A DNA stretch of 27,720 nt from Oscillospiraceae bacterium. GTDB taxonomy: Bacteria; Bacillota; Clostridia; Oscillospirales; UBA929. Made by a program: the position numbers and the translations under genes. The stretch spans positions 1 to 27,720 of the forward strand of contig JAISVY010000111.1 in assembly GCA_031271325.1 (NCBI GenBank), read 5' to 3'. This document shows, piece after piece, positions 1-7,508 of this stretch (position 1 is its first letter; each line of letters opens with the position of its first letter). The notes under the pieces are model-generated. The model worked only from the letters and a program-made list of their open reading frames with translations. It was not told the DNA's origin and searched no databases.

Positions 1-23
1 TTTTTAGAGGTTCTTACAGTGGC

Positions 24-404
24 TCAATTTACAATCAACACCTCGCTGCCGTCGTTGACTTCTCTGTCGCTGCCGGTGATCAGAATCTCGTTTCCCGTGA
101 TGCCCTCTTTGATTTCAAAATGCGTTTCGTTTTCCTCTCCGAGGGTCACGGTAAGCCGTCTCGCGAAGTCGCGCATTTCGCCGTTGAACGGGCGCCGCTC
201 GACGATAAAAACACCGCCGTTGTCAAGCAGATCTTTCGGAACCGCCGGTTTGCGCGTATAATTGTCTGAGAATAACTCTCGTGTGACGCGGCTCGCCGTC
301 ACATGGGGGAGTGTGGATATATGTATCGGTCTCGCAAAAACGGTGAGAATGGCAATGATACCGAAGAACAGCCCGCAGGCGGCAAGCAAAAACTTTGTCT
401 TCAT
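24..404 (-). CDS. Small membrane-anchored protein with HlyD/MacA-like C-terminal segment
   Basis: A 126-residue protein. Residues 5-24 form one hydrophobic N-terminal segment (signal anchor or uncleaved signal peptide), so most of the chain should lie outside the membrane. From about residue 64 the pattern GGVFIVERR, then a run of charged beta strands, then KEGITGNEILITG and DGSEVLIVN resembles the last beta domain of membrane fusion proteins (HlyD/MacA/RND adaptors: an IxxGLxxGdxVv-type strand followed by DGxxV). The coiled-coil hairpin and lipoyl parts of such adaptors are absent, so this is either a stand-alone domain or a reduced adaptor. Its ATG overlaps the end of the upstream permease gene by 4 bases (ATGA), implying translational coupling. 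The family assignment is my pattern reading and is not certain; that the gene is real is well supported by the coupling. Confidence 0.7.
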   Translation of the reverse strand: MKTKFLLAACGLFFGIIAILTVFARPIHISTLPHVTASRVTRELFSDNYTRKPAVPKDLLDNGGVFIVERRPFNGEMRDFARRLTVTLGEENETHFEIKEGITGNEILITGSDREVNDGSEVLIVN

Positions 405-1153
405 CGCAGGTCACCGAATACAAGCCCTTTCTCCAGCTTGTCGCTGAAAAAACCGTACAGCAGCAGCACGGGCACGATAAAGAGCACCGCCGCCGGGAAG
501 AGTACGCCGCCTTCGTAAGACGAGGCGTTCGCCATGAAAACGGACATCGTTTTAAGACGGTCGCTTTCCAAAAACAACAGCGGTTGTTCAAGCATATTCC
601 AGCAGTCGGCAAACACGAACAGCCCGACGGCGAATACACAGACTTTCACCGGCGGTATCACGACATGGATCAAGACCTTTATCAGTGAGTTGGTTTCAAG
701 GCGCATCGCGTCTATCGTCGAATTGTCCGTACCACGCATATATTGGCGCATTACGACGACCCCGAACGGCGAAAAAACCGCCGGAAGGATGATTCCCAAG
801 CGCGTATCGAGCATTCCCAGGTCGCGCAGACCGATATAGTTTGGCAGGATCGTCACCTGAAGCGGCATCATCATCAGGATAATATAGAACGCGAACAGCG
901 CCGATTTGCTCCGCGCCCTTGACTGGGAAAACCCGAAGGCGCAAGGGATGACAATCAGAAATTGCGCGAGCGTGATAAGCCCCGCGTATAAGACAGAATT
1001 CCAAAACATGGGGTAGAAGATAAAGCAATTTAACAGCAAATCCGCGTAGTTGTTCAGCGTTAAGGCATTGCCTTCACTTAAAAACGACAAAGCGACCGTC
1101 GCCGCTACTGGCAGAAAAAAGCAGAGCGCTACGACAGGCAGAACCTTTCTCAA
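401..1153 (-). CDS. Carbohydrate ABC transporter permease, MalG type
   Basis: A 250-residue integral membrane protein with about six hydrophobic segments, the size expected for the MalG/LacG branch of binding-protein-dependent permeases (BPD_transp_1). The cytoplasmic EAA loop that docks to the ATPase lies at about 148-168 (IDAMRLETNSLIKVLIHVVIP). The terminal IP is kept, but the usual glycine after EAA..D is replaced, so the loop is somewhat degenerate. A C-terminal KGLVFGDLR tail matches the family's typical ending. It is the second permease of a heterodimer with the gene just upstream, which it overlaps by 4 bases, and it overlaps the downstream small gene the same way. Neither a solute-binding protein nor an ATPase gene is in the window, so the substrate cannot be named; a sugar or sugar derivative is the family default. 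Confidence 0.9.
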   Translation of the reverse strand: MRKVLPVVALCFFLPVAATVALSFLSEGNALTLNNYADLLLNCFIFYPMFWNSVLYAGLITLAQFLIVIPCAFGFSQSRARSKSALFAFYIILMMMPLQVTILPNYIGLRDLGMLDTRLGIILPAVFSPFGVVVMRQYMRGTDNSTIDAMRLETNSLIKVLIHVVIPPVKVCVFAVGLFVFADCWNMLEQPLLFLESDRLKTMSVFMANASSYEGGVLFPAAVLFIVPVLLLYGFFSDKLEKGLVFGDLR

Positions 1154-1950
1154 CTCTCAAACCTCCTTTGCAGACGCAGCCCCGTCATAACAATGGCAAA
1201 TACCAGCAGCGAGGTGAGCACGGCGGCGGTTGCAAGGCTTTGGTAATCGAGCTTTAAGAAATTGTTGTTCATGTAGTATTGCAGCGTGTAGCTGTGATGC
1301 GGAGGATAGTTTGTGCCGCCGTAATAGTGGTATGTCTCGCGGAATATCTTGAAGCTGTTTACGATGGAAAGAAGCACGGAAAACAGCAGCGTGGGCATGA
1401 TCATCGGGACGGTGATGCGGGTATGCAGCCTGAACTTCCCCGCGCCGTCGATGCCGGCGGACTCGAACACGGCGTTGTCAATGCAGGTAAACGCCGCTGT
1501 CATCAGCACGATGCAAATCCCCGCGTTTTTCCAGACAAACAGCAGATAAAGGGGAGCGGCGCTGTCCCAGCCGGAAAACAAAGAATGCCAAACCAACGCC
1601 GCGCTGCCCGACGGTATCACCATCGGCAGTACGAACGCCGCTCTGCACACGCGCAGTTTCCTAATTCCGAACGACAACGCCAGTGAGACCAGCAGAGCGA
1701 TCAAAATCAGCAGCGTCACCGCCACAACGATCAGCAGCAGGCTGTTTTTCAGCGCCAGCTGAAAATACTCGTTACCGAGTGTGTCTATGTAGTTGTCAAG
1801 CCCTACGAATCTCCGCCTGAACTGATTGTCGATCAGCGAGTAGTACAGGACGCGGAAATACGGGATGACAAAGAAGAAGACGATCCCGGCGAGACTCGGC
1901 AGCAGGCACAGCGTCGTCTTTGTGCGCCACCGCAAACGAAACTTGCGCAT
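1150..1950 (-). CDS. Sugar ABC transporter permease, MalF/UgpA type
   Basis: A 266-residue permease with about six membrane segments. The N terminus (residues 1-12) is basic and is followed by a first TM at about 13-35. A well-conserved EAA loop sits at about 163-186 (ESAGIDGAGKFRLHTRITVP), the site where the permease contacts its ATPase subunit. It is typical of the MalF/UgpA/MsmF branch that lacks the large periplasmic insert of E. coli MalF. The start is the ATG preceded by GGAGGG at an 8-9 base distance. It is the first gene of a three-gene minus-strand operon, with the promoter at 2130-2158 about 170 bases upstream. It should form the transmembrane heterodimer with the MalG-type protein encoded next. 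Confidence 0.93.
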   Translation of the reverse strand: MRKFRLRWRTKTTLCLLPSLAGIVFFFVIPYFRVLYYSLIDNQFRRRFVGLDNYIDTLGNEYFQLALKNSLLLIVVAVTLLILIALLVSLALSFGIRKLRVCRAAFVLPMVIPSGSAALVWHSLFSGWDSAAPLYLLFVWKNAGICIVLMTAAFTCIDNAVFESAGIDGAGKFRLHTRITVPMIMPTLLFSVLLSIVNSFKIFRETYHYYGGTNYPPHHSYTLQYYMNNNFLKLDYQSLATAAVLTSLLVFAIVMTGLRLQRRFES

Positions 1951-2048
1951 TCTTTATCCCTCCAGACAGGCGGTCTTTTTCCGGCGCGTTTCTGTTTTCA
2001 TCCCGCCCGCTAATATCACGGGAGGTTTTTAGAGTGACACAAGCCTAA

Positions 2049-2112
2049 CACCAATGGTGCGAGTTATTAAATTTCGAATTTTTCGGTCGAAAAAGTTGAG
2101 AAGATGGTACCA
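2049..2112. promoter_or_regulatory. Cluster of operator-like palindromes downstream of the permease promoter
   Basis: Three perfect short palindromes lie between the predicted start point and the permease gene: TGGTACCA (2105-2112), TTTTTCG-GT-CGAAAAA (2079-2094, 7-base arms) and CACCA-A-TGGTG (2049-2059). They sit in AT-rich DNA about +11 to +74 relative to the minus-strand start. Position and symmetry suit a repressor or a two-site regulator; no regulator gene is visible nearby. The function is inferred from symmetry and position only. Confidence 0.4.
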
Positions 2113-2129
2113 ACATTTGATTTAACTGT

Positions 2130-2158
2130 AGTATAGACCCTTTTATTGGCGTTGTCAA
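2130..2158 (-). promoter_or_regulatory. SigA-type promoter of the ABC permease operon
   Basis: On the minus strand TTGACA (2153-2158) and TATACT (2130-2135) are separated by exactly 17 bases. This is a near-perfect housekeeping promoter facing the permease genes; transcription should begin near 2123, giving an untranslated leader of about 170 bases. A promoter this strong for a transport operon usually implies repression, which fits the palindromes just downstream. Confidence 0.8.
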
Positions 2159-2261
2159 TGCATCAATAACTTTTATTTTTTATTTTCAAAAAGTTGTTAT
2201 CCGGTTTTGTTGATCGTTAAAGATTGCGATATTTTTTCGATTGCTTGGCTGAAATTTTTTA

Positions 2262-2290
2262 TTGAAAACTGCCCTATCTTGCATTATAAT
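2262..2290 (+). promoter_or_regulatory. SigA-type promoter facing the ORF-poor stretch
   Basis: TTGAAA (2262-2267) and TATAAT (2285-2290) with a 17-base spacer on the plus strand. It points into 2296-2640, where no convincing protein gene exists. A caution: the -35 region lies within a 13-base string, TTGAAAACTGCCC, that recurs at 2554-2566, so part of this match could come from repeat sequence. Confidence 0.55.
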
Positions 2291-2295
2291 AGAAA

Positions 2296-2635
2296 GAAAG
2301 GCGCGAGTTAAATAGGAGCTGCATAACAACCCTTTTTCGGCACGAATCGCCGCAGGCACGAGTGGTCGAATTGAGAAGCCTGCAGTAGGACGCGGCTTAC
2401 AAGGCGCGCCGTGAACAACCCTCGGTGTGCGCCCTGCGCACACCGTCCCCTTCGTTGCGAAGGGGGCGGCGGCGGGGGCGGGAAATTGTCAGCCGGTTGT
2501 CGTGATTCGGCGCAAAGACAGCGGTGCCGGAGTAAAATTCTCTATAGGGCATGTTGAAAACTGCCCGCTCCAGCTTGCGATGCCGCGCTATAGGCGCCTG
2601 TTCGCCTTTCAGGCGAACACGCAATTTTTAGCACT
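2296..2635 (+). ncRNA. Candidate structured non-coding transcript
   Basis: Between the promoter at 2262-2290 and the hairpin plus T-run at 2599-2629 there are about 340 bases without a gene-like ORF but with strong secondary structure. A 10-bp stem with a CCT loop lies at 2423-2445 (arms CGGTGTGCGC and GCGCACACCG). An 8-bp stem with a TTG loop lies at 2447-2465 (arms CCCCTTCG and CGAAGGGG). A long-range pair is possible between GCAGGC (2352-2357) and GCCTGC (2378-2383). I do not recognise it as RNase P RNA, tmRNA, SRP RNA, 6S RNA or a known riboswitch. It could be a small RNA, an unrecognised leader, or decayed repeat DNA. Confidence 0.3.
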
Positions 2636-2645
2636 TCTCTATATA
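2585..2645 (+). repeat. Terminator-like intergenic repeat, copy 1
   Basis: A perfect 9-bp hairpin (TGTTCGCCT, loop TTC, AGGCGAACA; 2599-2619) is followed by a T-run and then AGCACTTCTCTATA. The same layout recurs around 11872-11922 (minus), 22330-22423 (plus), 23962-24007 (plus) and 25785-25818 (minus). Here it could end the transcript that begins near 2296. Copies 1 and 3 also share a CCGCGC-ATAGGCGC segment before the hairpin. Confidence 0.65.
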
Positions 2646-2670
2646 CAGACAGATAAGTTTATGTTATAAT
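2642..2670 (+). promoter_or_regulatory. Extended -10 promoter and leader of the V-ATPase operon
   Basis: TATAAT at 2665-2670 is preceded by TG at 2662-2663 (extended -10), with a weak -35 TATACA at 2642-2647 and a 17-base spacer. The start would be near 2677, leaving a leader of about 200 bases. That leader contains a T-rich tract near 2730-2740 and ends in a 7-bp hairpin (arms GCGGGAC and GTCCTGC, 2844-2861) immediately before the GGGAGG of atpH. Only the -10 is strong; assignment to the ATPase operon rests on position. Confidence 0.55.
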
Positions 2671-2876
2671 GACGTTTGTTATTAGGGCTGTGAATTTCGG
2701 GAAAAGCCTCGGAAGCTATGGCGCTCAAGGCGGGTTTGTTTTTTTGGCTGTGGAAAAAAGGGCGGATAAAAAGGACTTATACACAAGGATAAATTTCCAA
2801 TTTTGAACGGTCATGTTTACCAATCCACATATACACAAAATGTGCGGGACGGGTGTCCTGCCGGGAGGTACCGGGT

Positions 2877-3191
2877 ATGTCTATGGAAGCGATTTTGGAG
2901 GTCAACGAGGCGCAGAAGAAAGCGGAAATGATGATCGCGGAACAGACAAAGAAAGCGAAGGCGCTGCTGGCGGAGGCGGAAGAAGCCGGAACGGCGCTGC
3001 TTGCCGGAGTCAGGTCGCAGGTCGCGGAGAAAACGGCTGCCGGTATTTTGGAAGCGGAAGCGGCGGCGCGCGCGGAAAACGACGCCATCCTGCAAAAAGC
3101 GGAAAAAGAGTGCGGGGCGTTGTCCAAAGCGTCCGGGCAAAAGGTAGAAGCGGCGGCGGCCAAGATTGTCGAAAGGATCGTGAGCGGCTGA
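2877..3191 (+). CDS. atpH: V/A-type ATP synthase subunit H (peripheral stalk)
   Basis: A 104-residue, highly charged, almost entirely helical protein rich in Ala, Glu and Lys with heptad-like spacing, as expected for the stalk subunit that pairs with subunit E in a right-handed coiled coil (called NtpF in Enterococcus hirae). The start is the ATG with GGGAGG 8 bases upstream; an upstream in-frame ATG at 2853 has no comparable RBS and would add eight unfamily-like residues. It is the first gene of the operon, and its TGA overlaps the ATG of atpI by one base. It should lie in the cytoplasm, anchored to the N-terminal domain of subunit I. Confidence 0.88.
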   Translation: MSMEAILEVNEAQKKAEMMIAEQTKKAKALLAEAEEAGTALLAGVRSQVAEKTAAGILEAEAAARAENDAILQKAEKECGALSKASGQKVEAAAAKIVERIVSG

Positions 3192-5212
3192 TGGCGATTG
3201 TCCGTATGAAGCGGCTTCGTATACTGGCTCTTGAAAAGGACAGGAGCCAGCTGCTTGACTTGCTTCAAAGGCTTGGCTGTGTGCAGATAGAGTCCCAGAG
3301 CGCGAAAATCGGCGATCCCGAATGGGGCGGGCTGATGGGAAGGTCGGAAACGGCGCTGGAAGAGACAAAAGCGAAAGCAAGCGCCGTCAAAAACGCCCTT
3401 GAGGCGCTCTCGAAGTACGCCGGAATCAAAGAGTCGATGGTCAAAAAACTGTTTACGGCGAGACCGGAGATGACGCTGACCGAGCTGCAGAAAGAAAATT
3501 TCCTAAGCGAAATGCAGACGGGAGCGGAGGAGATTATCGAACGCTCGCGCCGCATAACCGAACTGTCGGCGGAACGCGGTCGCACGGAGGCGCGGCTTGC
3601 CGCGTTCCTTCCGTGGCGGGAACTGGATGTACCGCTGGATTATCAGGGGAGCAAAGTCCTCTCCTTCTGCCCCGGCATCTGCCCTGCGGCGGCAGACACC
3701 GGCGAGCTTCAGCGAATCCTGCGGGAAGAATCGTCGGCCGCCGAGGCGTTCCTCGTCAGCAAGACCGATACCGAGAGCTACATAGCGGTTCTGTACCACC
3801 CCGGCGCGGAAGAAGAGACGATGAATCTGCTCAAGTCGTTTGGATTTTCGCGGATGGATTTCAAAGATGTGTCCGGTACGGCCGATCAGAATATTGATCT
3901 GCTTCGCGTAAAACTGCGCGAGATGGAGGAAGAGCAGGAAGCCGCGAAAGCCGGGCTTGCCGATTACGCTCCGAGGGTGAACGACCTGCGCCAGGCGCTG
4001 GACGCGCTGACGGTGAAGATACAGCGCGAAGAGGCCGCGGAAAGGGTGGCCGTCTGCGGGAGCGCTTTTTATTTGGAAGGATGGGCACCGGAAAAGGTGA
4101 TCCCGGCGCTGGAAAAGATCTTAAGCCGCTACGAATACGCCTACGAGAGCCATGCGCCGGAACCGGGCGAGGAACCCCCCGTTCTGCTGCAATCAAGCGG
4201 TCGGCTGAAGAAGATGGTCGAGTCTTTATCGATGGTCACCGGGATGTACGCCCTGCCGAAATATGACAACATCGACCCGAACCCGCTGATCGCGCCGTTC
4301 TATATCCTCTTCTTCGGCATGATGTACGCCGATGTGGCATACGGGCTGATTCTCGCCGCGCTGGGCTTTCTGGTCACGCGTAAAAGCCACCCGAAGGGCA
4401 TGATGGGGCAGGCGTTCCGCCTGATGCAATACTGCGGATTGTCGGCGGTATTTTTCGGGTTCCTGTTCGGCGGGTTTTTCTCCGACATCGTTTCGGTCGT
4501 CGGGCAGACCTTCTTCGGGGCGTCGGACGCCGCCGGGAATCCCACGTGGGTCTTCCCGACACTCTGGATCAACCCGATGGACAGCGAGAACAACGGCCCG
4601 ATGACCGTGCTGGTCTTCTCGATGGTGCTCGGCGCCATACAGATTGTCGCGGGAATGATCATCAAGATGGTCATCATGATCCGCGACGGGCACCCCGTAG
4701 CCGCCGTACTGGAAGTCGTACCGTGGTGGTGCTTCTTTGTTTCGATCGCGCTGACCATGCTGGTCGGCGGCGCGCACTGGATTGTCGGCGGGCTGGTTCT
4801 GCTGGTGCTGACACAGGGGTACGCGAAGAAGGGGATTGTCAAAAAGCTGTTCGGCGGGGTCACAAAGCTCTACGACATCACCTCCTACCTCTCCGACGTG
4901 CTCTCGTATTCCCGCCTGATGGCGCTGGGGCTGGCCGGCGGGGTCATCGGCAGCGTTTTCAATAAGCTGGGCGCTATGCCGGCGACGATTCCGGTCGCGG
5001 GGCCGGTCATCTTCCTGATCATCTTCATCGCGGGGCATTCCTTCAACTTTGCCATCAACATCATCGGTACCTATGTCCATGCCGCAAGGCTCCAATATAT
5101 AGAGTATTTCTCCAAATTTTACGATTCCCCCGGAGAGCCGTTCAAACCCCTTCAGGCTGCGACAAAATACGTTGACATCGTTGAACGCGGCGATACCCCC
5201 CAAAAAGCATAA
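3191..5212 (+). CDS. atpI: V/A-type ATP synthase subunit I (membrane stator, a-subunit)
   Basis: A 673-residue protein, the normal size for NtpI/AtpI. Residues 1 to about 340 form the soluble N-terminal arm with two long helical stretches that hold the peripheral stalks. The rest is a multi-spanning membrane domain opening with PLIAPFYILFFGMMYADVAY, the family signature. The arginine required for ion transfer is in LSYSRLMALGLA (Arg575 from this start). The subunit forms the stator half-channels facing the K ring. An open frame continues upstream of 3191, but that part overlaps atpH in another frame and does not look like subunit I, whereas MAIVRMKRLRILAL is a standard N terminus. Translation is probably coupled to atpH through the TGATG overlap. 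Confidence 0.96.
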   Translation: MAIVRMKRLRILALEKDRSQLLDLLQRLGCVQIESQSAKIGDPEWGGLMGRSETALEETKAKASAVKNALEALSKYAGIKESMVKKLFTARPEMTLTELQKENFLSEMQTGAEEIIERSRRITELSAERGRTEARLAAFLPWRELDVPLDYQGSKVLSFCPGICPAAADTGELQRILREESSAAEAFLVSKTDTESYIAVLYHPGAEEETMNLLKSFGFSRMDFKDVSGTADQNIDLLRVKLREMEEEQEAAKAGLADYAPRVNDLRQALDALTVKIQREEAAERVAVCGSAFYLEGWAPEKVIPALEKILSRYEYAYESHAPEPGEEPPVLLQSSGRLKKMVESLSMVTGMYALPKYDNIDPNPLIAPFYILFFGMMYADVAYGLILAALGFLVTRKSHPKGMMGQAFRLMQYCGLSAVFFGFLFGGFFSDIVSVVGQTFFGASDAAGNPTWVFPTLWINPMDSENNGPMTVLVFSMVLGAIQIVAGMIIKMVIMIRDGHPVAAVLEVVPWWCFFVSIALTMLVGGAHWIVGGLVLLVLTQGYAKKGIVKKLFGGVTKLYDITSYLSDVLSYSRLMALGLAGGVIGSVFNKLGAMPATIPVAGPVIFLIIFIAGHSFNFAINIIGTYVHAARLQYIEYFSKFYDSPGEPFKPLQAATKYVDIVERGDTPQKA

Positions 5213-5243
5213 CAAAACATTAAAAATAAGGAGTCGGTAAAAC

Positions 5244-5741
5244 ATGGAATTCCTTGGTTTCCTCAACAGCGGATGGATCCTCGCGATGCTCGGCGCATCC
5301 CTCGCCGTAGGACTCGCCTGCGTCGGCTCGGCCAAAGGCACGGGGCTGGTCGGCGAAGCGGCGTCCGGCCTGATCAGCGAAGACAACAGCAAGTTCGGCT
5401 CGCTGCTGGTTCTGCAGGTTATCCCCGGTACGCAAGGTCTTTACGGATTTGTCGTGTGGTTTGTCGCCACCCTGATGAAGATCCCGCAGCTGCAGGAACA
5501 GTCGGGCGGCATCACCCTCGATCAGGGCGCCGCGATCTTCGCGGCCTGCCTCCCGATCGCGATCGCCGGAATGCTGTCCGCCATCGCGCAGGGGCGCGTC
5601 GCCGCCGCGGGCGTTTCGATCATCGCAAAGAAACCCGAAGCGCAGGGAAACTCGTTTGTCATGTGTATCGTCGTTGAGTTTTACGCCATCATCTCTTTCC
5701 TCGCGTCTCTGCTGATGCTGTTCAGCATCAATCCCGCGTAA
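5244..5741 (+). CDS. atpK: V/A-type ATP synthase subunit K (rotor ring), predicted Na+ binding
   Basis: A 165-residue proteolipid with four membrane helices made of two fused hairpins, the same architecture as Enterococcus hirae NtpK. The first hairpin keeps IPGTQGLYGF (Thr63, Gln64, Tyr67) and the second keeps AIAQGRVAAAG (Gln116) and VVEFYAI (Glu145). These line up with the Na+ ligands known in E. hirae NtpK (Thr64, Gln65, Gln110, Glu139, plus Tyr68). The ion-binding carboxylate is present only in the second hairpin, as usual for the 16-kDa form. The start ATG has AAGGAG 10 bases upstream. The subunit forms the rotating membrane ring and faces AtpI. Confidence 0.96.
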   Translation: MEFLGFLNSGWILAMLGASLAVGLACVGSAKGTGLVGEAASGLISEDNSKFGSLLVLQVIPGTQGLYGFVVWFVATLMKIPQLQEQSGGITLDQGAAIFAACLPIAIAGMLSAIAQGRVAAAGVSIIAKKPEAQGNSFVMCIVVEFYAIISFLASLLMLFSINPA

Positions 5742-5784
5742 ACCGGTGTTACGCAGAGAATAAGAGAATCGGGGATGTGATTGT

Positions 5785-6393
5785 TTGACCGGTATCGAGA
5801 AGATCATCGGGCGCATTGAAGCCGACGCGCTGCTGGAAGCGGAGCGTATTCTTTCGCACGCCCGCGGGGCGGCGGACGAGACGGCGGCGGAGTACCAAAA
5901 AAAAGCCGACGCGCTGAAAGCGGAGCTTACACGCAAAGGCGAAGCTGAAGCGGCGGAGCGCCGCAAACGCGCCGTGGGCGTCGCTGAGCTGGAGGCGCGG
6001 AAGCGCCTGCTCGAAACGAAGCAGCGCATGATTGACAACGCCTTTCAAGCCGCGCGGGAAAAGCTCGCGGCGCTGCCCGCCGCGGAGCTGGTTTCGATCT
6101 TGGCGCGTCTCGCGTCCGGCGCGTCCCGCACCGGAAACGAGGAGCTGGTTTTGAGCGCTGCCGACCGCGAAGCGATCGGAGCGAACGTTGTCAAAGCCGC
6201 GAATAAACTGCAAAAAGACGCCGGGAAACCGGCGGGTCTGACCCTTTCGCAGCGCGCCCTGAGCGCGGAAGACGCCGGAGGCGTACTGCTCGCGGGCGAC
6301 AACATCGAGGTCAACTGCACGTTTGCCGCGCTGCTCGGAGCCTTGCGCGACGAAATGGCGCCTGAAATCGCGGGTATTTTATTCAGTGCCTAA
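5785..6393 (+). CDS. atpE: V/A-type ATP synthase subunit E (peripheral stalk)
   Basis: A 202-residue protein. The first ~110 residues are a long charged helix (EKIIGRIEADALLEAERIL, then repeated Ala/Glu/Lys/Arg stretches) and the rest is the globular domain that grips the catalytic head. This is the NtpE/AtpE layout, with a C-terminal EDAGGVLLAGDNIEVNCTF segment typical of the family. The start is TTG at 5785 with GGGGA 9 bases upstream; no ATG fits the frame. It pairs with AtpH to form the stator stalk. About 130 bases without coding separate it from atpC and hold hairpin/RBS cassette A. Confidence 0.9.
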   Translation: MTGIEKIIGRIEADALLEAERILSHARGAADETAAEYQKKADALKAELTRKGEAEAAERRKRAVGVAELEARKRLLETKQRMIDNAFQAAREKLAALPAAELVSILARLASGASRTGNEELVLSAADREAIGANVVKAANKLQKDAGKPAGLTLSQRALSAEDAGGVLLAGDNIEVNCTFAALLGALRDEMAPEIAGILFSA

Positions 6394-6454
6394 AAGCCGC
6401 CGCCATAGTTTTTCAAGACGAGCGGCACCCCGCAAGATCCGCCCATCCATGAAA

Positions 6455-6511
6455 AAGTTTTTTGAAGATTCCAAAGAAACTTTAGAAAGAGTTTCTTTGA
6501 CCGCCGGAGGC
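6455..6511 (+). repeat. Intra-operon hairpin/RBS cassette A, before atpC
   Basis: The cassette reads TTTGAAGATTC, then a perfect 10-bp stem (CAAAGAAACT at 6472-6481 and AGTTTCTTTG at 6490-6499, 8-base loop), then CCGCCGGAGGC, whose GGAGG is the RBS of atpC. The same three-part cassette occurs before atpD at 11164-11210. The stem differs from cassette B at two positions per arm, and both arms change so that pairing is kept. Confidence 0.8.
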
Positions 6512-6521
6512 AAGAAGAACC

Positions 6522-7508
6522 ATGCCAATCAAAGACACCGACTTCCTGACGGCGACGATGGTCATCCGCGCCCTAGAGCGGAAGCTCTTTGACAAAGAGC
6601 GCACGGCGCGTCTGTGCGAAGCGCGTTCCGACGACGAAGCGCTGCGGCTTTTGGCAGAGTGCGGGTACGAGGCGATGCCGTCGCTGACCGCCGAAGGCTT
6701 TGAAAAGGCGCTCGGCGCGTCGCGCAGGGAACTGTACGAGCTGCTGAGCGCGAACCTTCCGGGCGAATACGCCGTGATTCTGGACGTATTCCGCTTACTG
6801 ACCGATTACCACAACATCAAGTCGCTGATCAAGGGCGGCGAAAGTTTGCTGCTCGACTTGGGACGGGTGCCGGTCAAGGAACTGCTGGTGCAGTACCATG
6901 AGTTTGCCTTTACGCGCCTTCCCGGCGTGATGGGCGAAGCGGCGCGTGACGCGCGGGAAACGCTGTCCCGCACCGGCGATCCGCAGGCGAGCGACTTCCG
7001 GCTGGACAGGGCGTGTCTCGGGGAGATGCGCGCGCTGGCGGAAGCGTCGGAGAGCGCCTTTTTGTGCGGCTATGTGCGGCTGTATACCGATGTGTACAAC
7101 TTACGTTCCCTGGTTCGGGCGCAGCGGATCGGCAAAGGGCCGGACTATCTGCGCCTGATTTTGTCGCCGGGCGGAAATGTCGGCTTGGCGCGTCTCGCGG
7201 CGGCGCTGCAAAGCGGCGGCGCGATCGAAGACCTGTTTTCCGGCGGCGCTCTCGCGGAAGCCGCGGAGGTAGGGGGTCCCGCCTCGCGCGGAGAGGGCAG
7301 CCTGACCGAGTTTGAAAAGCTCTGCGACGACGCGTTGTTGTTTTACGCGAGGAGCGCCCGTGCTGTCGCGTTCGGCGAGCAGCCGCTGATCGGCTACCTG
7401 CTGGAACGGGAGGCCGAAATGACGATGCTGCGCACCGTGATCGGCGGGCGGCTCGGCGGCGTTCCGGTCAATCAAGTGAAAGAAAGGCTGCGTGCCGCGT
7501 ATGGATAA
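6522..7508 (+). CDS. atpC: V/A-type ATP synthase subunit C (rotor ring-to-axle adaptor)
   Basis: A 328-residue soluble, mostly helical protein matching the NtpC/AhaC (V-type d subunit) family in length and pattern. It opens with TATMVIRALERKLFD and contains DYHNIKSLIKGG and CGYVRLYTDVYNLRSLVRA, two versions of the internally repeated helical motif of this funnel-shaped subunit. It sits on the K ring and transmits torque from the D-F axle. It starts at ATG 6522, 11 bases after the GGAGG of cassette A, and overlaps atpF by 8 bases at its 3' end. Confidence 0.93.
   Translation: MPIKDTDFLTATMVIRALERKLFDKERTARLCEARSDDEALRLLAECGYEAMPSLTAEGFEKALGASRRELYELLSANLPGEYAVILDVFRLLTDYHNIKSLIKGGESLLLDLGRVPVKELLVQYHEFAFTRLPGVMGEAARDARETLSRTGDPQASDFRLDRACLGEMRALAEASESAFLCGYVRLYTDVYNLRSLVRAQRIGKGPDYLRLILSPGGNVGLARLAAALQSGGAIEDLFSGGALAEAAEVGGPASRGEGSLTEFEKLCDDALLFYARSARAVAFGEQPLIGYLLEREAEMTMLRTVIGGRLGGVPVNQVKERLRAAYG

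Noticed and set aside
2341..2400. tRNA-like GGTCGAATTG segment
   Set aside because: No acceptor stem, D-arm or anticodon arm can be drawn around it.
2291..2445. Possible lysine (L-box) riboswitch
   Set aside because: AGGCGCGAG...TAAATAGGAGC and TCGCCGCAGGC recall parts of the L-box core, but AGUA is AGGA, the GGAAAGG and CUGUCA blocks are missing, and no lysine gene follows. Kept only as an unassigned structured RNA candidate.
2813..3190. In-frame upstream extension of atpI
   Set aside because: It overlaps the better-supported atpH in another frame and encodes Gly/Arg-rich sequence unlike subunit I; the TGATG coupling at 3189-3193 marks the real start.
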